A stretch of 64,000 nt of DNA. Origin: Nectonema munidae. Taxonomy: Eukaryota > Nematomorpha > Nectonematoida > Nectonematidae. The stretch is taken from assembly GCA_030549495.1 (NCBI GenBank), contig JAUIRK010000239.1, positions 1 to 64,000 of the forward strand. Reading direction: 5' to 3'. Made by a program: the position numbers and the translations under genes. This document shows positions 35,216 to 47,100 of this stretch, piece by piece. Numbering within the stretch: the first letter of the stretch is position 1; every line of letters starts with the position of its first letter. Below the pieces are notes generated by a model. The model was not told the DNA's origin. It saw nothing but the letters and a program-made list of their open reading frames with translations, and did no database searches.

Positions 35216-36150
35216 GAAGTTGAAAGTTCTAATATCACTTTGGATTTGATCATTTTCATTTAAAATTGTACGTTCTATATTTTCAGAGTACTCACAAATT
35301 TTGTTCATGTCTTCCAAACTTTTTATTTAAAAAAAGTATTTTTTAACAAAATCTATTGCTGCTAATGCTTCTTTTGCTTTTGATTTTTAATTCTGTTTCA
35401 TCATCTTTACATTCAGTCGCTTCTTCAAAAGTTTTGTCTAAAGAATCAATAATTTCTTTAGCAGAAATTTCATTGTTTGTGTAAGTTATTTCACAATCAA
35501 CCTCTATATAATTGTTCACGTTACCCAAATCTTTGTTTAGATACTCTGAAAAGTTATTCCAAATATTGTTTAATTCAATAACTTTGATTTGATTCGACAC
35601 TGCTGTTAGCATAAGGTTTTATCTCTTTCATTAAAATCCACTGCAAAATAACATTTCTTGAAGCCATTTTTTATTGTATCTTCTGTAACAGAATCTCTAT
35701 CCCATGCTTGCTTTGCAGCAATCAAAGCATCCAATAGATTTCAGGTCAAATTCAAATTCATTTCTGCTACTTTCAATCTATGTAAAGTTAATGTTTTACG
35801 ATAATGAGTTTTAAAATTTTTTATTATTCCTCCATCGAGTGGGTGCAAGCTGAATGTTGATATAATAGACTTTTGTCTGATAGAGTTTGCTTTGAAAGTT
35901 TATACTTCTCACAAATTTTCTTTCTTTCTAACGAAGGATTATTAACAATTAATTGAATTATTTCGAATTTTTCTTTATAACTTTTTGTTACCTTCTTTTT
36001 TACAGTGGACATTTTGTGAGAGAAAATAAAAAATAATTAAATTAAATTAAATCTAGAGCAAAGTCTAGAAGAGTAATTAGAAGACATTAATTTTAGTATT
36101 AAAGTATTTCAGAATAAAATTACTTAACATAAATGATTGATGTATATTTT
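35216..36150 (-). pseudogene. Tigger/pogo transposase, internally deleted
   Basis: The N-terminal CENP-B-type helix-turn-helix (35900-36012) reads KSYKEKFEIIQLIVNNPSLE and YKLSKQTLS. It runs directly into the C-terminal DDE segment (about 35600-35860): LHPLDGGIIKNFKTHYRKTL, then AAKQAWDRDSVTEDTIKNGF. Most of the catalytic core between them is absent. A frameshift at the junction and an in-frame stop are present. A last frame at 35343-35612 is the acidic C-terminus. It lies between LINE copies A and B; no terminal repeats recognised. Confidence 0.75.
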
Positions 36151-36230
36151 TTATGTTGTATTTATATCCTTTATTTCTAAAATGAGAGGAATTGAGCTTC
36201 ACTGGTTCTTTGGGTGTACCTCTCATCGAA

Positions 36231-38446
36231 CTCAATAATAGCCAAATTCCTAATGGAAAACCCTAAACTTATAGTAGAAAACCTTATTCTAACCTCTAAA
36301 ATAATAAAACCCAAATTACATCAATGTAACTTTACGCTGTAAATCAATCTCTCCCCACTGCGCTCACTGTTGTCAAAGAGATCATTCTATTGCCTCTTGT
36401 ACCTTCAAAAAAAAAACCCTATACATCTAAAATGCTCTAATTGCAAACAACAACATTCAGCCCTCTCCCACGCATTCCCCTTTCGACTACAACATATTAC
36501 TAACGTAAATGAAAACCACCAAAACCTACTCAAAACCTTTATATGTTAAACATTCTCAAATAAATCTAAACCACCCCAAAACAGCCAACATCCTACATTC
36601 TAACTCTTTTGATATTATATCTATAAACGAGCCCTACACAAAAAACTCTTCTTTCCCTTCAATTCTTCCATATTACACTGTACTACAAGCACATACAGTA
36701 ACTCTTTATTCAGCCTGTATCATCATAAAATCATCTATACACTTTTCTTTCATTCATCAACGCTCGACTCAAGAATACATATTTGTACTAATATTTTACG
36801 AAAACTCACCCCTTTCTGTTCACTCTACTCTGCCCCTTCCAATACGCATGCCATTCCCTTAAACTTTTCTCAAGCCACTCAAAACATATCATCTCTTTAC
36901 CTCAAAAATAATCACATTATCATTAGCACAGATTTCAATTCCCGTTCTTTCCTGTGGGACTAGAAAGTAAATAAACGTGGCGCGCAACTCCTCTCCTTCC
37001 TAGCCGTACACAATTTTTACATAGTCGATACATCTAAAGATCTAACTTTTATGAAATTTACTAACAACAAAACTGCGTCCTCCCATGTCGAACTGACCAT
37101 AGCCTCAAAAAACACATTAAAATTCATTACAAATTGACACATCTCAAACACACCATCTGCTTCCGACCATCTTTTTATAACTTATCAAGTTAATATAAAA
37201 CCTTTACAAGACTATCAAATCAAAATACACCTAAAACACACTGGACCACCTTCCTAAATCAATTAAAGCCACAACTTACCTCAACTATTCCCCACATAAA
37301 TTCTCCCAGTTTGACTCTGCAGCCCTTACCCTCAACATCACAATTAACCCATTTACGACCAATGTTCCTATTTTGGAACATAAGTAATTTCATCTTCGTT
37401 TGCTTTTTTCAATGACTTTGAATATAAATCGCTGCGTTTTTTTGTGGAAAGGGGACCCCAAAATCTAATTACGATCCGCCCCAACTTTAACTCAATTTCA
37501 TTAAGAATATTCCTGGATAGCTCAAAAACCGCAAACAAATCTTCCTATGCTTTTGCACTCTTCAAAGGCTCTTCTTCTTTCCCTGTTTACTCAAAAAAGC
37601 TTGTTATTGATCCCTCTCTTCCAATATATAGTGGTGAGTGCTATGCCCTTCTACATGCTTTTGATTACATAATCCAAAATAAGTTTTCCTTTAGACATTA
37701 CAAAACACTACACTTCTTTATAGACTGACAAAACATCATCAAAGACCTGAGCCTCAAACACAACATCCCATTCTTAATATACACCCTTCTTTCTAAACTC
37801 TACTTTGAAATACACCCTTACTGGTGCCCAGCTCACTCAAACATTCTGGAAAGCACTTATGTAGATAAGATAGCTAAAAAAAGTACCTCCAAATACTCCT
37901 TACATCCCGGTTACCTCATTTCCCCTATAAACATATACGCCTCTACTTAGATCTAACACTCAATACCTTAGACAAGAACTCATCCAATCCTTACCCTCCA
38001 TTTTCTTCCAACATATAAACAATTCAAACCAAATTCTGAACATTTGGTCAAAAATGAAATTCTTCCCACCGCGACCACTAATTAGATGGCTAACCGGACA
38101 CTGCCCCTGCAACTCCTATCTCTAACGCATCAAAAAATCACCAAGCATATCTATGTAGATTCAACTGCAATCATAACACTATTTTCTTTTATTTAAGACC
38201 TATATTCTTTAACACCCACCTACTACCTTTGCTTAATCAATCATCCTTCAACTACCACCTCAAAAATCCAGCTCTCTACACTTCAAACTCCCTCAACAAG
38301 TAACCAATTTCTTCAAAGTCCCTCATTCCTAATCAATTCACAAGCCAAATCAATACACTCCTTTCGAACTTCAACTTTATACCTTTTCAAGCATTTCGCA
38401 AGCATATGGAAAAGTCCGATAGTGCTTAGATATTTCTTCCTACCTA
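36231..38446 (+). mobile_element. LINE copy B, 5' truncated and internally deleted
   Basis: Starts inside ORF1 (knuckle region CAHCCQRDHSIASC), then the endonuclease (frame 36509-36862, SFDIISINEPYT; later ISTDFNSRSFLWD). The RT is missing and the sequence resumes in RNase H (37444-37728, GECYALLHAFDYII, TLHFFID). It ends in CCTACCTACC. Target duplications TACCTCTCATCGAA flank it (36217-36230 and 38445-38458, partly overlapping the tail). A piggyBac terminus at 37344 sits at the RT deletion point. Confidence 0.85.
37344..37450 (+). mobile_element. Solo piggyBac terminus inside LINE copy B
   Basis: TTAA (37344-37347) is followed by CCCATTTACGACC and, 15 nt from the terminus, the palindrome TGTTCCTATTTTGGAACA (37363-37380). 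Layout and spacing match the 5' ends of E1 and B, but with a new palindrome. LINE sequence resumes by about 37450 and no opposite end is present, so the rest of the element and the adjoining LINE RT region were lost. Confidence 0.6.
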
Positions 38447-38881
38447 CCTCTCATCGAAGGTCAGGCGTTCGATCGCCAAGCCTCCTTTCCCTTAAAAACA
38501 AAATCACAAAGCTGAGATTAACGAGCCTATAGCATTACGACTAAAAGTGCTTTCATATCTCCAGCAACAAGCCAACCAAAAATGTGAGGGATCATTTAAA
38601 ATTAAAAAACCTCTTTAGTTTTTAACAGAATATATCACTATGAATATACTAATGACTTGGGAACAAAAACTCTAGATGAATTTTTGAACTCTATAAATAT
38701 TATATATAAATCTAAGACTTTTTTGTATCAAACATTTCAAATTTATTTCCAAAGATTACATTTTAATAACTACATTTCCAAACAAAATATATTGGTAAGA
38801 ATATTCCCCATACAAATTACCAAAGAGAAAGATATTTTCAACCTCCTTTAGAGCAGGTAAACTGTTTTAAAGGGCCTAAAG

Positions 38882-39140
38882 CAGTGTTTCTCAACCTTAA
38901 TAATAATTAAATTAAATTTTATTTTAAATTTTGAAAAAAATAAAAGTAAAATTTTTTTTGAATATATTCAATGAGAACTTGCTGTTGAGCTTGTGTGGCA
39001 AGACTTTTTATGCCTGGCTTCGTTTGGGATACAGCAATGCGAATATCGTTGCCAACATCAAGTCGGTTTCTGGACTTTGTTTTGATAATGGCCAAGTCAG
39101 AAAATCCACATTCGCAAAAATAAATTGTAGCAAATTGAAC
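38882..39140 (-). pseudogene. hAT transposase C-terminus with terminal repeat
   Basis: CAGTGTTTCTCAACC at 38882 is a hAT terminus. The minus strand inside it reads YFCECGFSDLAIIKTKSRNR, then LDVGNDIRIAVSQTKPGIKS. This is the C-terminal dimerisation block of SCAND3/ZBED5-like hAT transposases (CEKGFSA...IKxKxRNRL...LRxxLS). It represents the 3' end of an element running off to the right; the rest is not recognisable. Confidence 0.75.
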
Positions 39141-39218
39141 TAGTATTATAGATGCTTTCTTGCTGAGTAGAGGGTAGCAAATGAAATTTCATTCAAAAAT
39201 GTTCAAATTGAAGATCTT

Positions 39219-39467
39219 TTGAGCAAGCAGTCCATGTCTTTTTTCTTTTCGTTAAAAATTTCTCCTCCATTTTCAGCGTCAAAAGAATTCAGCGATGTTA
39301 CCACTCATTTAAAAGTTGTGAATGATTTGTGTGAGCGAGTAGTTTCGTTAGTCACAACTTTTAATTCTTCTATTACAAAAAAAGAAGAAGACAAACAAGC
39401 CCTTTTTCAAACGATTGAGTATAACAGAAAAGCAATAACTTCTCCAAAAAAAAGTAATTTTGTGTAA
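39219..39467 (+). pseudogene. Unassigned repeat-protein C-terminal fragment
   Basis: An 82-codon plus frame with LKVVNDLCERVVSLVTTFNS followed by a run of D/E/K and a QTIEYNRKAI segment. I recall similar VNDxAERGVxLxxxF tails in repetitive arthropod proteins but cannot name the family. No upstream part is open. It lies just beyond a hAT remnant on the opposite strand. Confidence 0.35.
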
Positions 39468-39894
39468 TTTTTAAAAAATAAATATTTTTTAGTTATGTTT
39501 GTTTATTGTTTATAACAGAAAAAATTTGTTTTTTGTCGAAAATATATTTTTCAAAATTTTTTGGCTCGTTTGAGGTGTAAGAAAACTCTTGTTAAAAAGA
39601 ATGATATTCGACACAATTTCTGATTATTGATCATAAAATTGATTTAACATGTGCCTAAAACAAAAATAAACTTCACTTTTTTGGGACACTTTAATGTAGC
39701 TACTAATGTAAATACTTGTATTTAAAACAATTCACATTCTGATTTGACACTAATAATGTAATAGAACTACCATTACCTTAAAATTCCAAAAAATGTTCTT
39801 ATTCAAAGGTATAGAATAGGAGAGTTAGGAAAAAACTATATTAGAGAGAAAAAGAAGTGAAAGTATATGAGTATGTAAACTATAGAGATTTATG

Positions 39895-40494
39895 CAGGGC
39901 CGTATCAAGGGGGAGGGCAATTGCCCGCGGCGCCATTTCATTGCCAATGACGTCAACGCAGCAGAGCTTGAGATGGAAATTGAGGACATTCAAATGTTTT
40001 TGAAATCTCGGAAGGAAAAACCGGCAAACGCTATGGAGTTACTTGTCCTCGCACTCAGGACTCTGTCCGAATCTACAAGTGGCTCTGAGGATCATGCTGA
40101 CAATTGGAACTTCTATTGCATCCTGTGAAAGCTCATTCAGCAAGCTAAAACTCATTAAGTCCTACCTAAGGAGCACTATGGCGCAAGCCCGCCTCCAAAG
40201 TCTCGCTCTTATGAGCATTGAGAAAGAAGTTCTCGATTGTGTTGATTTGGACGAAGTCATCGATAATTTCGCTGCTGCTAAAACACGAAAAATGAACATC
40301 TAATGGAGACTGTCTTCGACTCAGTCAGTATATATTTGAATTATCTGGCTTAATAAAAATGTTAGCATTTTTTTTCTAATTCACTTTTTAAACCAGAATG
40401 GGGTGGGGATGACTGAAAAAAGAAAGAGCAAGGGGTGAGGGGCTCCATTCAGGACCTTTGCCGTGAGGCGCCACGATCCCTTGATACGGCCCTG
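39895..40494 (+). mobile_element. hAT (Tip100-like) deletion derivative with intact ends
   Basis: A 600-bp element with terminal repeats CAGGGCCGTATCAAGGG and its near-exact complement ending at 40494, flanked by exact 8-bp duplications GATTTATG (39887-39894 and 40495-40502). The interior keeps only the last part of a transposase: NAAELEMEIEDIQMFLKSRK, then after a frameshift IASCESSFSKLKLIKSYLRS and LQSLALMSIEKEV. This is the hAT dimerisation domain of ZMYM1-like elements. It could move only in trans. Confidence 0.9.
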
Positions 40495-40639
40495 GATTTA
40501 TGTTAATACTACCTTATATAATATTTCATATTGTAAGTAGAACAACATTTATAATAACATACCGGTAGTCTTTAGTTACTGCCCGGTGTTTTATATATGG
40601 TAACTTTTACACTGCTGCTTAGGCTAGCCGATAACTTAG

Positions 40640-40745
40640 GCGAGTTCTGTATTTTAGAGGTCGACTTATACCTCAAATATTAGCAAATATCAATAAAAAA
40701 ATTACTCTCGTTTTAGGGGTCGAATTATACGGTAAATCAGGACCT
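40640..40745. repeat. Short GTCGA..TTATAC repeat
   Basis: AGGTCGACTTATAC near 40658 and GGGTCGAATTATACGG near 40716 are two imperfect copies of one motif. It looks like the end region of a small repeat. No element boundary was established. Confidence 0.3.
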
Positions 40746-41084
40746 ACTTGTGAATCTACAATAAAATTATTACATTTCCTTTAAATTTTAGTTTTCGAAT
40801 ATCATTTTCACGTGTCTAAACAATTACACAAAGATAAAAATCATTTTGTAATAGATGAAAAGATTCTGATATAGTTTTGAAGAAATTTTTTTATTTTTGA
40901 TGAAATAATAGAAAAATAAAAATAAATTTCTCCAAGTCTTATGTGTATTTTTACTCGAGAATCTAGAAGCTTAAAATCCACTGAAGTCTCAAGAAATGAG
41001 AAATATGAAGACAAAAACTTTATATGTAGATAATACTTCGATATACATCAATTATATAATTTATGTGAACGTAAAAAATAAATA

Positions 41085-41090
41085 TTTATT
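41085..41090 (-). terminator. wls polyadenylation signal
   Basis: AATAAA on the minus strand, about 100 nt after the wls stop codon at 41193-41195. Confidence 0.55.
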
Positions 41091-41192
41091 GTAAAAAAGT
41101 GACTAAAAAATAAAGTTCGCAAAAAAAGAGTTAAAAATTGATGACAAGAAAAAGAATATCACAAAATAGTTCATGCATTTTACACTTGATTC

Positions 41193-44100
41193 CTACTCAA
41201 TTCCTTCTTTTCTCAAAAAAGCGGATAAAACAGAAACTTCATGTTGTTGATTATTATTGAGCGAATTAATTAAAATTGTCTCCTTTTCTCCATCACTTTC
41301 TAAAAATTAAAAAAAGTTTTATCTTAATCTTGTGTGTTAAATAGCAAAAATGTCAATATAAGTACGGTGAATGAGAGTTGTAGCTCGCCATTTTTGTTTT
41401 TTTCGAACACTAACAAATATTTACTAATTTTCAGAAAAAAAAGTTTACTAAGTAAACTGAGAAAGTCTTTTTCCTTCATCATAAAAACGAACAAGTTTTG
41501 CGTGTCAGCGTAAACTGGGCAAATTACATTCTTAATTACCCTAATACTTAACTTTGAGCTTTCATAAAGAAAATTTTTTAAAGCATACATTTTGTGGGCA
41601 AAATCACTTGACAAAAATTTTTATTGCATGCTTTTGCTACCTTGAATATGTATGAAGGAAAAGCAAAAGTATCGAACACAAATTGAAACTTATTGACGAG
41701 TTGGAAATGGTGAATCACAAGCAAATGTTTCAATTTCCTAGAGTTATTGCAGAATGCACTGTACGGGGTGAATTAATTTCGTAGTTTTGTGGATTTGCGA
41801 CTTCTGAAAAAGTTTGATAAAGCTGTTTTTAATTCGTTTGTAGAAGAAACCAGCGTTGGTACAGCACTTCAAAGTCCAATGATAATCATTTGTGCTGAGG
41901 CATACAAAATAAAAACACTACGAGAAATATTAAAACTTAGTTTAATCTGCCAGAAAGCAATTGTAAAAGCAGTCTTTAATTCTGTAAGCATGTCTTAGTT
42001 TCACCATTTTTAAAAATGACATGGTATTGTCAACGCCAAAGTTGGTTGGGAGTCAAAATCTTTAGATTATTTATGTTTCGATCAGATTCTAAATGCTAAC
42101 GAAACTACTCTTAAAAGCGATAAAAATCAGCCTGCTGGATATAGAACTAAGACCGATGAATTTTTTATTGTGCTGTATCCAAACTGGTGAGGATAAACTC
42201 TTTGCCTTGACAAGCTTTATAGGCCTAGATCTTTTCATCACGTTAATATGAATTAAATGCCAATTCAGTAACAGTTATCTAAAAACGCATGAATAACTGC
42301 AACTATTTTTCAAGATTTCCCTTACCTTGCTTCCAAAAAATTTCCCCTGAATCAGAGGTGGGCAAACTACGGCCAGCGGACCGCATGCAGCCTTTCAAAG
42401 GTTTTTACCACTGAGATAGTTATCTACTCCCAGTTAGATCATTCTAATTGATGCAAAAAAATTTTTGAATGAAAATTTTTAGATATATTAAAAATTTCCG
42501 ATAATAATACTGTTCAAACTATTTAAACCAAAATGGCTTACTTTTTTTGTTTCTTTCTCCTTTTTTAGTTTTCACATTTGAAGCCGTATAGTAAATTTTG
42601 AAGATTGAAGTTACTTTTGATTTACAGATATTGTTTCAAGAGCATAGCAAATGTGAATCTGCTAATTGTTATTATTAGAAGATTTATTATTTACCATATT
42701 TTTCCTTGATTACATTTTCTTACAGATTTTTAAATACTTTTACCTTAAAAATGAAGATTATTATGAAAATAAAAAAACTTTTTTTTTTAATTTAAGCAAG
42801 GAACTTATTGTTCGGTTCTTTAAAACTTTTGTCTTTGTTGTTTAAACATTGCCGATTTTACTATGCGATTTAAAAGCGAACCTTTCACGAAAAAGTTTGT
42901 TAAGCCCTGCTCTAAAGGCTGTTTTGCTAATAGACAACTGTTCATCTCTTTATCTGCATAAAAAAACATAGCCTTCAACTAACATTAAAATGACGGTAGT
43001 TTTAACAACTCGTTTGATTTGACTAATGATGATTTTTGTAAGCATACGGAGTGCCCCTTCTTTAGTAGCGAAGAGTTGGTGGTGAAAGTAAGTTTGTATT
43101 TACAGTAGCCGAAGACGGATTTTTGTAAGTGCTACCTTACTGTGGGCCTGCGTTTTTGCATCCCTATGCTTCTATATCATAAATCGATGAGTTCAAAAGA
43201 CATACACCTGAAATATGTTTTGAAAAAGGTCTTAGAAAACCGAAAATTGAACTGTATCTTATTAAACACAATTACTTTAATATAATTAGATAATTATTAT
43301 AAACAGGAAAAAAGAAAATAGGTTGAGTATTTAAGATAACTTTAGCATAATATACAGTGATTGTGCTTGACTTACACAAAATAATTCACTAAATATTCTG
43401 GCTCTTTTTAACGACGTTGTGAGTTCTGCTCACGGATTCTAAAATTTCATGGTTCTTGATTCCGAAAATTTTGCACAGAGTTCAACACTTTTCCATGAAA
43501 GGCGAAGCTATATATTGATTTAAAAAAATTTATTGATGACTTTGTGGTGCCTTTTTTAAGAAAGTTTTGGTAATTAAATTCTTAGTTTTAAAGCAAAAGT
43601 TTGTCCAACAACTCTAATATACACATATACCATTTTATGTAAATTACATCGGTTTCAATACGGTGTAATTTGTTAGTTATATCCTGAAGGATAAAACTTT
43701 AAAAGAAAAAAAAAGTTATATTAAAAAAATAATAGTTATTCGATTATATTGCAATCAAAAGATTAATTTTATTTCAAATAACTTGTAATTATTTTTCATT
43801 GCAGTCAAAACTTACTTAATGATCAGTTTCAATTTCTGTCAATTAATCCGAATCGATCTTATTCTACCTTGATTAATCAACCATGTGTTCGCAAAGGTAA
43901 ATATGCCCTAAAGGTATGATTATGCACTATACAGGTTAGAGAATAGAAAACATAAATGAATTTTTTTTTCACTATATCCCATTAGATTGAGGTACTTTTT
44001 AGCGCGGTCGTTAAGATGGAAACTATTTCAGCCCCACTGTTTCAGTGCTGGAAGAGTCAAATATGAATAACATTTTTGTATTTGTATATTATCATTATTA

Positions 44101-47100
44101 TTCTTTCTTTCCTATGGAGAATTCACTAGACCAATTTTCCCCCTCATTCCATATTTATGCCTTCATAAATAGAATAAAGGCAACGTGTTTTGTCTAAAAT
44201 GGAATATTTTCATAACTTATGTTTATTTTAATTGATGAGGTATCTCAAAATGAGAAAAAGAATCAAACTTTATGATAATACTATTCAGCATGAGAATTTA
44301 GTAATTATTTTCAAATATAACATCTAAATATAATTAAAAAAAACATTAATGTTCTTCAAAACATCATTGCCATAGCTCTTATAGATTTTTTTGAAATTAA
44401 TTAAGAACAGTAGGAATGATATAAATAAATTACCATATTTATTTTTATGCGATGGCGCGTAGAAAACGAGAAGTGCAAAGACGTAAACATTCCACATGGC
44501 ATACATTCCGGTGAAAAAGGCAGACGTGTACTCCAGCTTCACCTCCGTATCACTCCACTTCCAATGACTTTCGGAAATGTGGCTCAGCATGTAGAAGATG
44601 ATAGTGAGAGAGGCGCAGACGAACGTGAAAAAAATGAGGAAGTTGAAGCGATAGATTATGCCCTAAAACAAACATTTCATGTATAACTTTAGTATTCCCT
44701 ACTCCCTGGCATTTTATCTATGATGGCTGCGTTGATAAAAACAAACAAATTCTTGAAACATACACTAATTTTTTATTTACTTAATCATTCTTTCACTCCT
44801 TAAAAATTAAACTGAATGACTTAATATCGAAAGTCGCCTGATCAATTAAATTTAAAAAAAAAAAGTCTCTTTTACAAAACTCACAAATGAAATCGTTAGA
44901 CTTGGAACAATTCATTAAATTTTTTTTGAATGAAATAATCCATTCCTAGTTTGTGCAATTAAAATAATTTCGTAAATTTAACAAAAATGAAATTATTTTT
45001 TGGACAGTTTCTAAAAAAATTCGAATCTGAGTGACGAACTAAACATTTTATCGATGAGATCAGGTTTACTCTGAATCTGGAAAAAAGTATAGGAAAAATA
45101 CAAAGAGGTACTTAGGGCTTCAAGTAAAATTTTTAACTTCCGTGAATACAATAAAGGGTTGAGATTCACCATCTACAAATTTGTAAAAATATATACATAC
45201 TTTGTTTGGAATATGAATTGAAAAGTTTTTAAACTCTGGAGAATGCTATAAAATATAAAAATAAGTGTAAGTTTTGAGTGATTTAATTGCAGATAAATTT
45301 GACATATCTTCAAAATATCGCTATTTTAAGCATCAAAGTATTTTGGCATTCATCAAAATAAACTATGGGAGAATGAAAAAAGTCATTTATCTCAGATGTG
45401 CTATTTTTTCATTATTCAAGAGATACCTAACTGCTTTTAAGCGAGGTGGATACAGATAAAACGCCTGAAAGCAAAAGGGCGAAGTAATTGCGTGGGTGCG
45501 GGTGCATTTTTTTTAGTTCAGAATTGGTAGAGGTAGTAATATTTTTTTAGGAATTAGAATCCACACCTCTGTTTTATTATAAAGTACGAATATTGTTCAG
45601 CGTATACATACGCATTGAGTGAAGAAGAATAAAACTTGATCTTTGACATCTCATGAATCTCATCTTTAATTTATGTAATATTTCTTGAATAATCATGATT
45701 TTAGTGCAAAAAATAGACTTGAATAAATCGTAATAAAAAATAACCCAAAGACATAAAAATTCAAATAAAGGAGAGGCGGGAAAATAAGGATTTTGAAAGA
45801 TGCACCGAGTTCTTAGTAACTGTAAGCGCAGCTCTTATTTGACATAATTTTTTTAAAACATATAAGAGTTTTAAAATTTTAAATATTTTTCGGCTATCTT
45901 CAAAACTTTTTTTTGATAATATATTGTTTATCATAATGCATTTGAAGGAAAAGTGAAGATAATATTTTGATTAATAACAAACATTCAAGCTTTTTTAAGA
46001 AATTATTGTAAATTTTGAGCTTAAAATGCCTTACCTAACCCTAACAAAGAGGAGTATTGGGGGACAAATGTTTTGGTCCAAAACTATATGTTTTTGCATA
46101 TCTTTTGTATATATTTTTTATTATGATATTGACAAACAGTGTGACTTTTCGTCAATTCAATCAGAAAATGTATGAACAAAAAGAAAAACATAGGTACATA
46201 TTCTTACATAACAAGATCAAATTTAACAAGACATATTCAAGAAGAAAATGACATGGTAAAAAATCAACCACTCATCAGCATGAAACAACAGGATTCTAAA
46301 ATGAAAATGATGATCTATACCCGCTATGAACACCGACTATTTATTAGCTTATTAATTTGATAGTTTTTAAAATGAAAATACAAGCATGGCGTAAGATAAA
46401 ATGAAAAGCTCGTAACTTTTTTCAAAGTTTTAATCAAAAGCATCGATTTCAAATTAGGACTAAAAAATATTTATGATAATCTTTGGTCAGTCACAAATTT
46501 TGCAAAATAGATCCAAAATTCGATAGAATAAATGTTTTTGTATATAAACTGACATGAGGGAATCGTTGACATACTCATGCAATAAACGGTTAATTTCAAT
46601 CTTCTCAAAAGATGCCTGATACAAGGTTGTTGTTTTACTGGACTTAGCACAAGTTGGAATAAGTTCTTTGATACCGTAGCGCAATAAAAGTAAAAAAATA
46701 AACCTGATATTTCATTCTGCGAATCGAGCTCATTTTGGGAAAAGAAGCCTTTTTTCGGTTGATATTCCTCAAAACACACACAATCATGTAGGACAGGAAA
46801 ATGAGGTAAACGCATCCACTGATTCCCGCAATGTAAACAAAAAATAGAGCAATTGTGGAGCCAGCGTCGGTGCTCCAAATGCTGAAGAAAGGATCTTTCA
46901 ATTCGATGCCTCTGTTTTTATGACAAAATCATTTTTGCAGTTGCGTAAAGGACGAAAAAAAGGAAGCAAACCTTTCACAAACGTCAAATATAAACATACA
47001 AATGCATCCAACGGCAACTGGGCCTAGGTGTTTGGAGTATGCGCTCAAGGAATTTCTTTCGTGCTCATCCTATAAGGCAAAGTAAGATAATGGAGAAAAA

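Noticed and set aside
46471-46878. Minus frame of 135 codons overlapping wls
   Set aside because: It is a shadow frame across wls exon 9 and its flanking intron; the real exon is read in another frame (46704-46911).
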